Source of the DNA: Trichomonas vaginalis G3
Taxonomy: Eukaryota > Parabasalia > Trichomonadida > Trichomonadidae
Reading direction: 5' to 3'
Length of the DNA: 64,000 nucleotides
NCBI RefSeq assembly: GCF_026262505.1
Contig: NC_067204.1
Location: 3,257,797 to 3,321,796, forward strand
Shown here: one piece after another, positions 30,088 to 45,000 of the stretch
Position numbering within the stretch: the first letter of the stretch is position 1
How the letters are laid out: each line of letters begins with the position of its first letter
Program-made: the position numbers and the translations under genes
Notes under the pieces: model-generated
Databases searched by the model: none
What the model was told of the DNA's origin: nothing
What the model saw: only the letters and a program-made list of their open reading frames with translations

Positions 30088-30734
30088 TTTACTCTAAGGT
30101 GAAGCTAGCACAGTGATAATGGATTTCATGACTTTTTAGTATTTCATGCAATCTTAACAAATAGCCTTACAAGTACTTCCAGTGTCCCTAGCTGTCCCTC
30201 CTTTTTATATAACTCCATGACATTTATAATCTCGCGAAACTTAACAGGTAGCATAACAGATTAAAATCAGATGAGGTTTTGAACCAAAATTTCTAAGCAA
30301 CGTTGTCAAGGATTTTGAGGAACTAGGACAGAGTGTGGCAAAGTCCAAGATTTAATTTATCTTCATCTGTTTCATCAGCTATCTCATCTAATATGCCAAT
30401 ATTTTATTCATAACTCGTGGCAAACTCACTAACTTTCATTATATTCATCTACATGCTTCATCTGATAGAAAGTATGACTTTCATTAACTCTGTGAGATAA
30501 TGAAAACTACTAGGACAGAGACCATGGCAAAGTTTATGACTTTCATTATTTCCAGAACTTAATGAAAACTACTAGGGACAGAGACCATGGCAAAGTTCAT
30601 GATTTAATTTATTCTCTCACTAACAACAACCACAAACTCCAACACTAACGACAAGTACTAACTCAGCACAAATGACAAACACTAACAACAAACACAAACT
30701 CCAACACTAACGACAAAAATAAATGTCCTCACTT
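30088..30734. repeat. Noncoding block with short direct repeats, left arm
   Basis: No gene. AGGGACAGAGACCATGGCAA-type units recur near 30330, 30510 and 30570, each followed by AAGTTTATGA-like sequence, with CACTAACGACAA units near 30650-30715. The block is mirrored in the right arm (50592-51234). Confidence 0.6.
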
Positions 30735-33260
30735 CTTAACAAAGTAATATGTGCTTCTTACACCACCATAGCTCAAACGTTTCTTTTCAAACATCGATTG
30801 AAACTTATTTTGAGCCATTGGCTTTAGTCTCTTTTTCTTCAAATACGCCAAGAAATCTTCTTCACATCTTTTCACTTCATAGCCTTCTTTAAACTCCTCC
30901 TTGTTAAGTTCTATGAAATCCTTTATAACATTCTTTGTTGCAATGGCTTCTTCACGAACGACATCGTGAACTATTTCATCACATTCTCATGTATGACCTC
31001 CTCACTGTTCTCATGAACTATTTCATTTCTCATGAATGACCTCCTACTGTCTTTCATAAGCGTTTCAAAGTCTCCTTTACTCATTACTTCAATCTCATGC
31101 TGTTCACAGTAGTACTTAAACTCACTGTATATGTCTTTGTTGTATGTTATATTGCTTCCCATGTACTCCATGAATTTTTCAAGCACTTCCTCATAATTCA
31201 CTGTTTCTTTCTTTCCACGACCTTCTAATATCATACTTGCTTCGTAAATATAACTTCTTGCAGAACCGTCTCGCTTTCTACTTCTCTTCACAAATTCTCT
31301 CATCTTGCCACCAAATACATTTGAACTACATGCAAAGAATTCATTCTCCTTCGCAAATTCTTTATATCTTCTGTAGCACTCTGTACAATTCCATCCGGAT
31401 ACAAACTTTTCATAGAACTCCTCGTAAAACATTTGGTAAGGTGTTTTGTTCATTTCGATGAGTTCTTGTTTAGCCCTGGTGAATGGTATCTTCCTTACAT
31501 CAAATTCACTTAAATCTTTCTTCATGAAGTACGTCAGTAAGTTTGAATAAAACTCTTCATTAAAGCTTTCAATGAGATTTGAGAAATATTCGTAATTTCC
31601 TTTGTATCTGCTGCTTACGTCAATGACAACAAATCTTCTGTCGTCTTTGTCAATCTTTACTGAGTTGAAGTTGTTAGATATCATGATGATATTACAAACA
31701 TTCTCTATCTTTCTTACTGGCTGACACTTCTGATTTAAGTCCAACTGAGTCTCTGTTACTATTGACTTTAGTGCGTCGTGGTTCATGACCTTAGACGTAT
31801 CGCATGAGCTTAGTTCATTGCATACGATGAGCTTCATGTTCTCAATAGCAGCATTGAATCTACCAACCACATTCTCTATTGCCGTTATATTATTGTTGGC
31901 GTACTTGCTAATGAGCTCGCATAGAACATTACTAAGTACATTCTTACCAGTTCCTTGCTTTCCTATTAACAAAAGTACTGTTCCAGTCTTTCCACAAGGA
32001 TTTTGAACGATGTAGGCGAACCAGTTCAAAACATACTCATAAAGCTCTTCATCCTCATTACATATGACATCGTGAACATGTTTCAAATATCCTTCAATAA
32101 CGCTTTCATCTACTTCATTCAGTACCTCATACTCATATCCTCTGAAATAGCTGTAAATGTCATCTCTTTCGTCAAAGAATCTCATGCTGACTTCATAAGA
32201 TAGTTCTTGTTCTGACCCGCTTCATAAATCATCAGTGCGTTCACATCCTTCTCCTCAATACGTCCTACATAAACACTCTTCATGAGCTTATTGAATTCCT
32301 TGCTATCTACTGACACAAGTGTTGTTGTGTCTCGTATTCCATCATAATCTTTCACTAGATATGTCATACGTGCTCCGTCAATAACAACAACACATCTTCT
32401 TAAGTCATTTATAACACTAGCTATGTCAATACCTTCTTCACTCATGTACTTATTTCTCCTCAAGTCCTTTAGTGTGAAAGTGTCTCTAAGTTCTATTTCA
32501 AGCAATTCATTTACACATCCTTTGCAATACTTCTCTATAAAATATTTCTGTCGTTCTTTACTAAGTTTCTTAACAGCTCTGAAGAACCATGTGTTTTGAC
32601 TCAAACATCCTTCACAACTTCTCTCATTCATTCCTAGTTCTTTCATGTCATTATCTTCAACCTCTATGGTCTCATTGACTAAGGTCAAAGGGTTCTTAGT
32701 CATTGCTGGTCTTATCTGAAACAATGTTTGTGCAACAGGTTTAACTAGTTCAGCAACGTCCTTCCTTAATATGAATAGCTGTTTCCACTCATCTTTGCTA
32801 ACAGTTCTTTCATAACCACTGACAGTAATGATTTCATTTGCTGACCTTAGACACTTATGTTCTATCATTTGTATTGCTTTTGTGTAAGGCTTTCGTGAGC
32901 ATAGGTTGTATATGTCATTCCTGCAATGTTCATTCATGCCAATAGTACTAAATCCTTTCTTTGCTGTTGAGTGCATAATATCCATTAGTTCCTGTGTTCG
33001 TATTGCTGTCTCATAAAATACAACAAGACCTTTGTCATCTATGACGTACTTACCGAAAACATTGCTTATATTCTTAACCATGAAATAACATCCTCATTCA
33101 TGCTGTCAAACATGAAGTAAGGTCTTACATACTCTTCACTTATAAGATACTCCACAAAGTACTTGTTAAGCTCTATGTCCTCGTGAGCGATTTCATTAGG
33201 TTTGATATTAGTTCCTTTTGTCATTGCTGTCATGTACTTCACTCTCATAGTTCCTTTCAA
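30735..33260 (-). pseudogene. Primase/SF3 helicase region of the element, left copy
   Basis: Inverted copy of the right-arm primase-helicase region. It is recognisable by the same Walker A (GKQGTGKN), Walker B (LIVCNEL) and sensor (NIIMISN) motifs of superfamily 3 helicases. This copy looks broken, with about three breaks. Its start lies less than 100 bases from that of the HNH gene on the other strand, so the two probably share a divergent promoter. Confidence 0.75.
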
Positions 33261-33348
33261 TAGCGTAAAAGTACTTCATTGTTTCATAACTGCTCTAAAT
33301 TCTGTTCAAAATTCGTACAACATAACTTTTTAACATTAGTGAAAGAAC

Positions 33349-33984
33349 ATGAGCGAAACAACAACATCTAACATTACAGAAGAAGTCAATGACAATGCCG
33401 ATGAAAACATTACAGAAGGAGCTAGTGAAAATATTGACGAGTTCAGTGAGGAAGAAGATATTGAGGACGTCAATGAGAACGTTAGTGGGGAACAAACTCA
33501 ATGGGAAACATTGAGAAATCATGAAGATTATGAGATTTGTACGACATATCCTTTTACTATTCGTCGAAAGAAAGACAAACATATTATGAGTGAATGCTTA
33601 AATAATTATGGTTATATTGTGCTTAGTTTAAACAACAAAATGTACTTAAAGCATAGAATTATTGCAGAACAGTGGATTGAAAATCCAAACAATTTGAAAG
33701 AAATAGACCATATAAATCATGATAGAACGGACAACAGAATCTCAAACCTTCGTTGGTGTTCTAGATCTGAAAACAATAGAAATAAAAGCAAGTATGGCGA
33801 TATAGTTTATGAGTTCGTTGCTGAAATATCTGACGAAGCTGTTGAAATAACAGATTATGGTAAGCATTCGTTTGAGTTCTACTACTATGTTGAGAATGAG
33901 GACGCATTCTATTATTATACAGGTCTTAACTATCGAAAACTTCATATAAACTTTACAAAAACAGTGCTGCTTATGTTTCTATGA
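33349..33984 (+). CDS. NUMOD4-HNH endonuclease of the element, left copy
   Basis: An HNH nuclease of the homing type. Residues about 50-75 form a NUMOD4-like module (WETLRNHEDYEICTTYPF). Residues about 100-150 carry the HNH core: LKHRIIAEQWI, then EIDHINHDRTDNRISNLRW and SENNRNK. The first 48 residues are acidic. Compared with the right-arm copy it looks broken once near its end, but the nuclease core is whole. Such nucleases cut specific DNA sites and can promote spread or recombination of the element. It faces the satellite array. Confidence 0.75.
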   Translation: MSETTTSNITEEVNDNADENITEGASENIDEFSEEEDIEDVNENVSGEQTQWETLRNHEDYEICTTYPFTIRRKKDKHIMSECLNNYGYIVLSLNNKMYLKHRIIAEQWIENPNNLKEIDHINHDRTDNRISNLRWCSRSENNRNKSKYGDIVYEFVAEISDEAVEITDYGKHSFEFYYYVENEDAFYYYTGLNYRKLHINFTKTVLLMFL

Positions 33985-34109
33985 TAGATACAGAAAACAA
34001 GAGTGTAATTTTATTCATAAACAAATTCAAACGCTTGTACGGCTTCATGTAGGACAAACATTATTTTTCAACACTAACGCCAACACGTAGGACAAACATT
34101 CATGACTAA

Positions 34110-36060
34110 CATTACTGTATAACATATATGTTTTGTCATGACTTCGTCGTAAATGTTTTGTCAAAACTTCATCGTAATGAACGTAAATGTTTTGTCATGA
34201 TTTCTTCCTCGGTTTTCAGAGGGAAGCAATCATATGAGGAAATTCTTCTAAAAGTTCTTTTGAACGTAAATGTTTTGTCATGACTTCATCGTAAATGCTT
34301 TGTCAAACATAAACGTAAATGTTTTGTCATGATTTCATCGTAATGAACGTAAATGTTTTGTCAAAACTTCATCGTAAATGTTTTGTCAAAACTTCATCGT
34401 AAATGTTTTGTCATGACTTCATCGTAAATGCTTTGTCAAAACTTCATCGTAATGAACGTAAATGCTTTGTCAAACATGAACGTAAATGCTTTGTCATGAT
34501 TTCATCGAAACTAAACGTATATGCTTTGTCAAAACTTCATCGTAATGAGTGTAAATGACCCAAAAATAATGTTTATGTTAGAATGTTAGATCTAACACCT
34601 TTTCTAACATGTTTTCTAACATGGAGGATTTCATCGTATATGCTTTGTCAAAACTTCTTCGTATATGTTTTGTCATGACTTCATCGTAAATGTTTTGTCA
34701 AACTTCTTCGTATATGTTTTGTCATGACTTCATCGTAAATGTTTTGTCAAACATGAACGTAAATGCTTTGTCATGACTTCATCGTATATGCTTTGTCATG
34801 ACTTCATCGTAAATGTTTTGTCATGACTTTTTCATCGTAATGAGCGTATATGCTTTGTCAAACATGAACGTAAATGATTTGTCGAAACTTCATCGTATAT
34901 GCTTTGTCAAACATGAACGTAAATGATTTGTCGAAACTTCTTCATCGTAATGAACGTATATGCTTTGTCAAACATGAACGTAAATGATTTGTCGAAACTT
35001 CTTCATCGTAATGAGTGTAAATGTTTTGTCATGATTTCTTCGTTTATGTTTTGTCATGATTTCATCGTATATGCTTTGTCAAGACTTCTTCGTATATGTT
35101 TTGTCAAAACTTCGTCGTATATGTTTTGTCATGATTTATTCGTATATGTTTTGTCATGACTTCTTCTTCGTATATGCTTTGTCAAAACTTCGTCGTATAT
35201 GTTTTGTCGAAACTTCATCGTATATGTTTTGTCATGATTTCTTCGTTTATGTTTTGTCATGATTTCATCGTATATGCTTTGTCAAGACTTCTTCGTATAT
35301 GTTTTGTCAAAACTTCGTCGTATATGTTTTGTCGAAACTTCATCGTATATGTTTTGTCATGATTTCATCGTACATGTTTTGTCATGATTTCTTCGTATAT
35401 GTTTTGTCATGACTTCATCGTAAATGTTTTGTCATGATTTCTTCGTTTATGTTTTGTCATGATTTCATTGTATATGTTTTGTCATGATTTCTTCGTATAT
35501 GTTTTATCATGACTTCATCGTAAATGTTTTGTCATGACTTCTTCGTTTATGTTTTGTCATGATTTCATCGTACATGTTTTGTCATGATTTCTTCGTATAT
35601 GTTTTGTCATGACTTCATCGTAAATGTTTTGTCATGACTTCTTCGTTTATGTTTTGTCATGATTTCATTGTATATGCTTTGTCAAACCTGAACGTATATG
35701 TTTTATCATGACTTCATCGTATATGTTTTGTCATGATTTCATCGTATATGCTTTGTCAAGACTTCTTCATCGTATATGCTTTGTCAAGACTTCTTCATCG
35801 TAATGAGTGTAAATGATCCAAAAATATATTTTAGGTGAAGAGGTGAGATCTCACCTCTTTTCTCACCTCATGAATTTTCATGATTTCTTCGTATATGCTT
35901 TGTCAAACATGAACGTATATGCTTTGTCAAACATGAACGTAAATGTTTTGTCATGATTTCATCGTAATGAACGTAAATGATCCAAAAATAATGTTTATGT
36001 TAGAATGTTAGATCTAACACCTTTTCTAACATGTTTTCTAACATGGAGGATTTCATTAGA
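34110..36060 (+). repeat. Left satellite array (24-25 bp units)
   Basis: Tandem units such as CGTATATGTTTTGTCATGA with CTTCATCGTAAATG variants, roughly 75 units by length. The core TTTTGTCA is almost invariant, while the linker (ACTTCATCG, AACTTCTTCG, AACATGAACG) varies. All units point the same way here. Open frames through it (FCHDF-, CFVMISSYM-like) are artefacts of the repeat. Confidence 0.9.
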
Positions 36061-39000
36061 TATACACATTATTTGGTGAAAGTATCCTAAAAATATTTGA
36101 TGGACTTTAACTAAAATAATGTTTAGGGAAGAATGTGTATATCTAATGAAACAGTAAAGTATTATATCTATTAAATCGTCTATGATGTAAATTGTGTATA
36201 GAATGAAATGAAGGAAGAATGTGTATATCTAATGAAATCCTCCATGTTAGAAAACATGTTAGAAAAGGTGTTAGATCTAACATTCTAACATAAACATTAT
36301 TTTTGGATCATTTACGCTCATTACGATGAAGTCATGACAAAGCATATACGTTCATGTTTGACAAAGCATATACGTTCATGTTTGACAAAGCATATACGAT
36401 GAAGAAGTCATGAAAATTCATGAGGTGAGAAAAGAGGTGAGAAAAGAGGTGAGATCTCACCTCTTCACCTAAAATATATTTTTGGATCATTTACACTCAT
36501 TACGATGAAGAAGTCTTGACAAAGCATATACGATGAAAAAGTCATGACAAAACATGTACGATGAAATCATGACAAAGCATATACGATGAAGTTTTGACAA
36601 ATCATTTACGTTCATGTTTGACAAAACATTTACGATGAAGTCATGACAAAACATATACGAAGAAATCATGACAAAACATGTACGATGAAATCATGACAAA
36701 ACATATACGATGAAGTTTCGACAAAACATGTACGATGAAATCATGACAAAACATATACGATGAAGTTTCGACAAAACATATACGACGAAGTTTTGACAAA
36801 GCATATACGAAGAAGAAGTCATGACAAAACATATACGAAGAAATCATGACAAAACATATACGAAGAAATCATGACAAAACATATACGATGAAATCATGAC
36901 AAAACATATACGCTCATTACGATGAAGAAATCATGAAAATTCATGAGGTGAGAAAAGAGGTGAGATCTCACCTCTTCACCTAAAATATATTTTTGTCTGA
37001 TTTACGTTCATTACGATGAAGAAGTCATGCAAAAGCAGTATACGCAATGAAATCATGACAAAGCATTAACACTCATTACGATGAAGAAGTTTCGACAAAT
37101 CATTTACGTTCATGTTTGACAAAGCATATACGATGAAGTTTCGACAAATCATTTACGGTCATGTTTGACAAAGCATATACGTTCATTACGATGAAGAAGT
37201 CATGACAAAACATGTACGAAGAAGTCATGACAAATCATTTACGTTCATGTTTGACAAAGCATATACGTTCATTACGATGAAGAAGTCATGACAAAGCATA
37301 TACGTTCATGTTTGACAAAGCATATACGATGAAGTTTCGACAAATCATTTACGTTCATGTTTGACAAAGCATATACGTTCATTACGATGAAGAAGTCATG
37401 ACAAAACATGTACGAAGAAGTCATGACAAAACATATACGATGAAGTTTCGACAAATCATTTACGTTCATGTTTGACAAAGCATATACGTTCATGTTTGAC
37501 AAAGCATATACGAAGAAATCATGAAAATTCATGAGGTGAGAAAAGAGGTGAGATCTCACCTCTTCACCTAAACATTATTTTTGGATCATTTACGCTCATT
37601 ACGATGAAGTCATGACAAAGCATATACGTTCATGTTTGACAAAGCATATACGATGAAGAAGTCATGAAAATTCATGAGGTGAGAAAAGAGGTGAGAAAAG
37701 AGGTGAGATCTCACCTCTTCACCTAAAATATATTTTTGGATCATTTACACTCATTACGATGAAGAAGTCTTGACAAAGCATATACGATGAAAAAGTCATG
37801 ACAAAACATGTACGATGAAATCATGACAAAGCATATACGATGAAGTTTTGACAAATCATTTACGTTCATGTTTGACAAAACATTTACGATGAAGTCATGA
37901 CAAAACATATACGAAGAAATCATGACAAAACATGTACGATGAAATCATGACAAAACATATACGATGAAGTTTCGACAAAACATGTACGATGAAATCATGA
38001 CAAAACATATACGATGAAGTTTCGACAAAACATATACGACGAAGTTTTGACAAAGCATATACGAAGAAGAAGTCATGACAAAACATATACGAAGAAATCA
38101 TGACAAAACATATACGAAGAAATCATGACAAAACATATACGATGAAATCATGACAAAACATATACGCTCATTACGATGAAGAAATCATGAAAATTCATGA
38201 GGTGAGAAAAGAGGTGAGATCTCACCTCTTCACCTAAAATATATTTTTGTCTGATTTACGTTCATTACGATGAAGAAGTCATGACAAAGCATATACGATG
38301 AAATCATGACAAAGCATTAACACTCATTACGATGAAGAAGTTTCGACAAATCATTTACGTTCATGTTTGACAAAGCATATACGATGAAGTTTCGACAAAT
38401 CATTTACGGTCATGTTTGACAAAGCATATACGTTCATTACGATGAAGAAGTCATGACAAAACATGTACGAAGAAGTTTCGACAAATCATTTACGTTCATG
38501 TTTGACAAAGCATATACGTTCATTACGATGAAGAAGTCATGACAAAGCATATACGTTCATGTTTGACAAAGCATATACGATGAAGTTTCGACAAATCATT
38601 TACGTTCATGTTTGACAAAGCATATACGTTCATTACGATGAAGAAGTCATGACAAAACATGTACGAAGAAGTCATGACAAAACATATACGATGAAGTTTC
38701 GACAAATCATTTACATTCATGTTTGACAAAACATTTACGATGAAGTCATGACAAAACATATACGAAGAAATCATGACAAAACATGTACGATGAAATCATG
38801 ACAAAACATATACGATGAAGTTTCGACAAAACATGTACGATGAAATCATGACAAAACATATACGATGAAGTTTCGACAAAACATATACGACGAAGTTTTG
38901 ACAAAGCATATACGAAGAAGAAGTCATGACAAAACATATACGAAGAAATCATGACAAAACATATACGAAGAAATCATGACAAAACATATACGATGAAATC

Positions 39001-42000
39001 ATGACAAAACATATACGCTCATTACGATGAAGAAATCATGAAAATTCATGAGGTGAGAAAAGAGGTGAGATCTCACCTCTTCACCTAAAATATATTTTTG
39101 TCTGATTTACGTTCATTACGATGAAGAAGTCATGACAAAGCATATACGATGAAATCATGACAAAGCATTTACACTCATTACGATGAAGAAGTTTCGACAA
39201 ATCATTTACGTTCATGTTTGACAAAGCATATACGAAGAAATCATGAAAATTCATGAGGTGAGAAAAGAGGTGAGATCTCACCTCTTCACCTAAACATTAT
39301 TTTTGGATCATTTACGCTCATTACGATGAAGAAGTCTTGACAAAGCATATACGATGAAAAAGTCATGACAAAACATGTACGATGAAATCATGACAAAGCA
39401 TATACGATGAAGTTTTGACAAATCATTTACGTTCATGTTTGACAAAACATTTACGATGAAGTCATGACAAAACATATACGAAGAAATCATGACAAAACAT
39501 GTACGATGAAATCATGACAAAACATATACGATGAAGTTTCGACAAAACATGTACGATGAAATCATGACAAAACATATACGATGAAGTTTCGACAAAACAT
39601 ATACGACGAAGTTTTGACAAAGCATATACGATGAAGTTTCGACAAAACATGTACGATGAAATCATGACAAAACATATACGATGAAGTTTCGACAAAACAT
39701 ATACGACGAAGTTTTGACAAAGCATATACGAAGAAGAAGTCATGACAAAACATATACGAAGAAATCATGACAAAACATATACGAAGAAATCATGACAAAA
39801 CATATACGATGAAATCATGACAAAACATATACGCTCATTACGATGAAGAAATCATGAAAATTCATGAGGTGAGAAAAGAGGTGAGATCTCACCTCTTCAC
39901 CTAAACATTATTTTTGGATCATTTACGCTCATTACGATGAAGAAGTCTTGACAAAGCATATACGATGAAAAAGTCATGACAAAACATGTACGATGAAATC
40001 ATGACAAAGCATATACGATGAAGTTTTGACAAATCATTTACGTTCATGTTTGACAAAACATATACGTTCATTACGATGAAGTCATGACAAAACATATACG
40101 ATCATGCATGACAAAACATATACGATGAAGTTTCGACAAATCATTTACGTTCATGTTTGACAAAGCATATACGATGAAGTTTCGACAAATCATTTACGTT
40201 TATGTTTGACAAAGCATATACGTTCATTACGATGAAGAAGTCATGAAAATTCATGAGGTGAGAAAAGAGGTGAGAAAAGAGGTGAGATCTCACCTCTTCA
40301 CCTAAAATATATTTTTGTCTGATTTACGTTCATTACGATGAAGAAGTCATGACAAAGCATATACGATGAAATCATGACAAAGCATATACGTTCATTACGA
40401 TGAAGAAGTTTCGACAAATCATTTACGTTCATGTTTGACAAAGCATATACGATGAAGTTTCGACAAATCATTTACGTTCATGTTTGACAAAGCATATACG
40501 TTCATTACGATGAAGAAGTCATGACAAAACATGTACGAAGAAGTCATGACAAAACATATACGATGAAGTTTCGACAAATCATTTACGTTCATGTTTGACA
40601 AAGCATATACGTTCATTACGATGAAGAAGTTTCGACAAATCATTTACGTTCATGTTTGACAAAGCATATACGATGAAGTTTCGACAAATCATTTACGTTC
40701 ATGTTTGACAAAGCATATACGTTCATTACGATGAAGAAGTCATGACAAAGCATTTACACTCATTACGATGAAGAAGTCATGACAAAGCATATACGATGAA
40801 GTTTCGACAAATCATTTACGTTCATGTTTGACAAAGCATATACGTTCATTACGATGAAGAAGTTTCGACAAATCATTTACGTTCATGTTTGACAAAGCAT
40901 ATACGATGAAGTTTCGACAAATCATTTACGTTCATGTTTGACAAAGCATATACGTTCATTACGATGAAGAAGTCATGACAAAACATGTACGAAGAAGTCA
41001 TGACAAATCATTTACGTTCATGTTTGACAAAGCATATACGTTCATTACGATGAAGAAGTCATGACAAAGCATATACGTTCATTACGATGAAGAAGTCATG
41101 ACAAAACATGTACGAAGAAGTCATGACAAAACATATACGATGAAGTTTCGACAAATCATTTACGTTCATGTTTGACAAAGCATATACGTTCATTACGATG
41201 AAGAAGTTTCGACAAATCATTTACGTTCATGACAAAGCATATACGATGAAGTTTCGACAAATCATTTACGTTCATGTTTGACAAAGCATATACGTTCATT
41301 ACGATGAAGAAGTCATGACAAAGCATTTACGAAGAAGTTTCGACAAATCATTTACGTTCATGTTTGACAAAGCATATACGATGAAGTTTCGACAAATCAT
41401 TTACGTTCATGTTTGACAAAGCATATACGTTCATTACGATGAAGAAGTTTCGACAAATCATTTACGTTCATGTTTGACAAAGCATATACGATGAAGTTTC
41501 GACAAATCATTTACGTTCATGTTTGACAAAGCATATACGTTCATTACGATGAAGAAGTCATGACAAAACATGTACGAAGAAGTCATGACAAAACATATAC
41601 GCTCATTACGATGAAAAAGTCATGACAAAACATGTACGATGAAATCATGACAAAGCATATACGATGAAGTTTTGACAAATCATTTACGTTCATGTTTGAC
41701 AAAGCATATACGATGAAGTTTCGACAAATCATTTACGTTCATGTTTGACAAAGCATATACGTTCATTACGATGAAGAAGTTTCGACAAATCATTTACGTT
41801 CATGTTTGACAAAGCATATACGATGAAGTTTCGACAAATCATTTACGTTCATGTTTGACAAAGCATATACGTTCATTACGATGAAGAAGTCATGACAAAA
41901 CATGTACGAAGAAGTCATGACAAAACATATACGCTCATTACGATGAAAAAGTCATGACAAAACATGTACGATGAAATCATGACAAAGCATATACGATGAA

Positions 42001-45000
42001 GTTTTGACAAATCATTTACGTTCATGTTTGACAAAACATTTACGATGAAATCATGACAAAACATGTACGATGAAATCATGACAAAACATATACGATGAAG
42101 TTTCGACAAAACATGTACGATGAAATCATGACAAAACATATACGATGAAGTTTCGACAAAACATGTACGATGAAATCATGACAAAACATATACGATGAAG
42201 TTTCGACAAAACATATACGACGAAGTTTTGACAAAGCATATATGAAGAAGAAGTCATGACAAAACATATACGAAGAAATCATGACAAAACATATACGAAG
42301 AAATCATGACAAAACATATACGATGAAATCATGACAAAACATATACGCTCATTACGATGAAGAAATCATGAAAATTCATGAGGTGAGAAAAGAGGTGAGA
42401 AAAGAGGTGAGATCTCACCTCTTCACCTAAAATATATTTTTGTCTGATTTACGTTCATTACGATGAAGAAGTCATGACAAAGCATATACGATGAAATCAT
42501 GACAAAGCATTTACACTCATTACGATGAAGAAGTTTCGACAAATCATTTACGTTCATGTTTGACAAAACATATACGATGAAGTCATGACAAAGCATATAC
42601 GTTCATGTTTGACAAAGCATATACGTTCATTACGATGAAGAAGTCATGACAAAACATGTACGAAGAAGTCATGACAAAACATATACGATGAAGTTTCGAC
42701 AAATCATTTACGTTCATGTTTGACAAAGCATATACGTTCATTACGATGAAGAAGTTTCGACAAATCATTTACGTTCATGTTTGACAAAGCATATACGATG
42801 AAGTTTCGACAAATCATTTACGTTCATGTTTGACAAAGCATATACGTTCATTACGATGAAGAAGTCATGACAAAGCATTTACACTCATTACGATGAAGAA
42901 GTCATGACAAAGCATATACGATGAAGTTTCGACAAATCATTTACGTTCATGTTTGACAAAGCATATACGTTCATTACGATGAAGAAGTTTCGACAAATCA
43001 TTTACGTTCATGTTTGACAAAGCATATACGATGAAGTTTCGACAAATCATTTACGTTCATGTTTGACAAAGCATATACGTTCATTACGATGAAGAAGTCA
43101 TGACAAAGCATTTACACTCATTACGATGAAGAAGTCATGACAAAGCATATACGATGAAGTTTCGACAAATCATTTACGTTCATGTTTGGCAAAGCATATA
43201 CGTTCATTACGATGAAGAAGTCATGACAAAGCATATACGTTCATGTTTGACAAAGCATATACGATGAAGTTTCGACAAATCATTTACGTTCATGTTTGAC
43301 AAAGCATATACGTTCATTACGATGAAGAAGTTTCGACAAATCATTTACGTTCATGTTTGACAAAGCATATACGATGAAGTTTCGACAAATCATTTACGTT
43401 CATGTTTGACAAAGCATATACGTTCATTACGATGAAGAAGTTTCGACAAATCATTTACGTTCATGTTTGACAAAGCATATACGATGAAGTTTCGACAAAT
43501 CATTTACGTTCATGTTTGACAAAGCATATACGTTCATTACGATGAAGAAGTCATGACAAAACATGTACGAAGAAGTCATGACAAAACATATACGATGAAG
43601 TTTCGACAAATCATTTACGTTCATGTTTGACAAAGCATATACGTTCATTACGATGAAGAAGTTTCGACAAATCATTTACGTTCATGTTTGACAAAGCATA
43701 TACGATGAAGTTTCGACAAATCATTTACGTTCATGTTTGACAAAGCATATACGTTCATTACGATGAAGAAGTCATGACAAAACATGTACGAAGAAGTCAT
43801 GACAAATCATTTACGTTCATGTTTGACAAAGCATATACGTTCATTACGATGAAGAAGTCATGACAAAGCATATACGTTCATTACGATGAAGAAGTCATGA
43901 CAAAACATGTACGAAGAAGTCATGACAAAACATATACGATGAAGTTTCGACAAATCATTTACGTTCATGTTTGACAAAGCATATACGTTCATTACGATGA
44001 AGAAGTCATGACAAAGCATATACGATGAAGTTTCGACAAATCATTTACGTTCATGTTTGACAAAGCATATACGTTCATTACGATGAAGAAGTCATGACAA
44101 AGCATTTACACTCATTACGATGAAGAAGTTTCGACAAATCATTTACGTTCATGTTTGACAAAGCATATACGATGAAGTTTCGACAAATCATTTACGTTCA
44201 TGTTTGACAAAGCATATACGTTCATTACGATGAAGAAGTCATGACAAAACATGTACGAAGAAGTCATGACAAAACATATACGATGAAGTTTCGACAAATC
44301 ATTTACGTTCATGTTTGACAAAGCATATACGTTCATTACGATGAAGAAGTCATGACAAAGCATATACGTTCATGTTTGACAAAGCATATACGCTCATTAC
44401 GATGAAAAAGTCATGACAAAACATGTACGATGAAATCATGACAAAGCATATACGATGAAGTTTTGACAAATCATTTACGTTCATGTTTGACAAAGCATAT
44501 ACGATGAAGTTTCGACAAATCATTTACGTTCATGTTTGACAAAGCATATACGATGAAGTTTCGACAAATCATTTACGTTCATGTTTGACAAAGCATATAC
44601 GTTCATTACGATGAAGAAGTCATGACAAAGCATTTACACTCATTACGATGAAGAAGTCATGACAAAGCATATACGATGAAGTTTCGACAAATCATTTACG
44701 TTCATGTTTGACAAAGCATATACGTTCATTACGATGAAGAAGTTTCGACAAATCATTTACGTTCATGTTTGACAAAGCATATACGATGAAGTTTCGACAA
44801 ATCATTTACGTTCATGTTTGACAAAGCATATACGTTCATTACGATGAAGAAGTCATGACAAAACATGTACGAAGAAGTCATGACAAAACATATACGATGA
44901 AGTTTCGACAAATCATTTACGTTCATGTTTGACAAAGCATATACGTTCATTACGATGAAGAAGTTTCGACAAATCATTTACGTTCATGTTTGACAAAGCA

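Larger units (their letters stand above)
28483..34264. repeat. Left arm of the palindromic element
   Basis: Inverted copy of about 47045-53807, reaching from the terminus to a landmark (GGGAAGCAATCATATGAGG, near 34220) just inside the satellite. The match is nearly complete except for the integrase block, which only the right arm has, and a left-only stretch of about 60 bases near 29145-29205. Confidence 0.85.
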
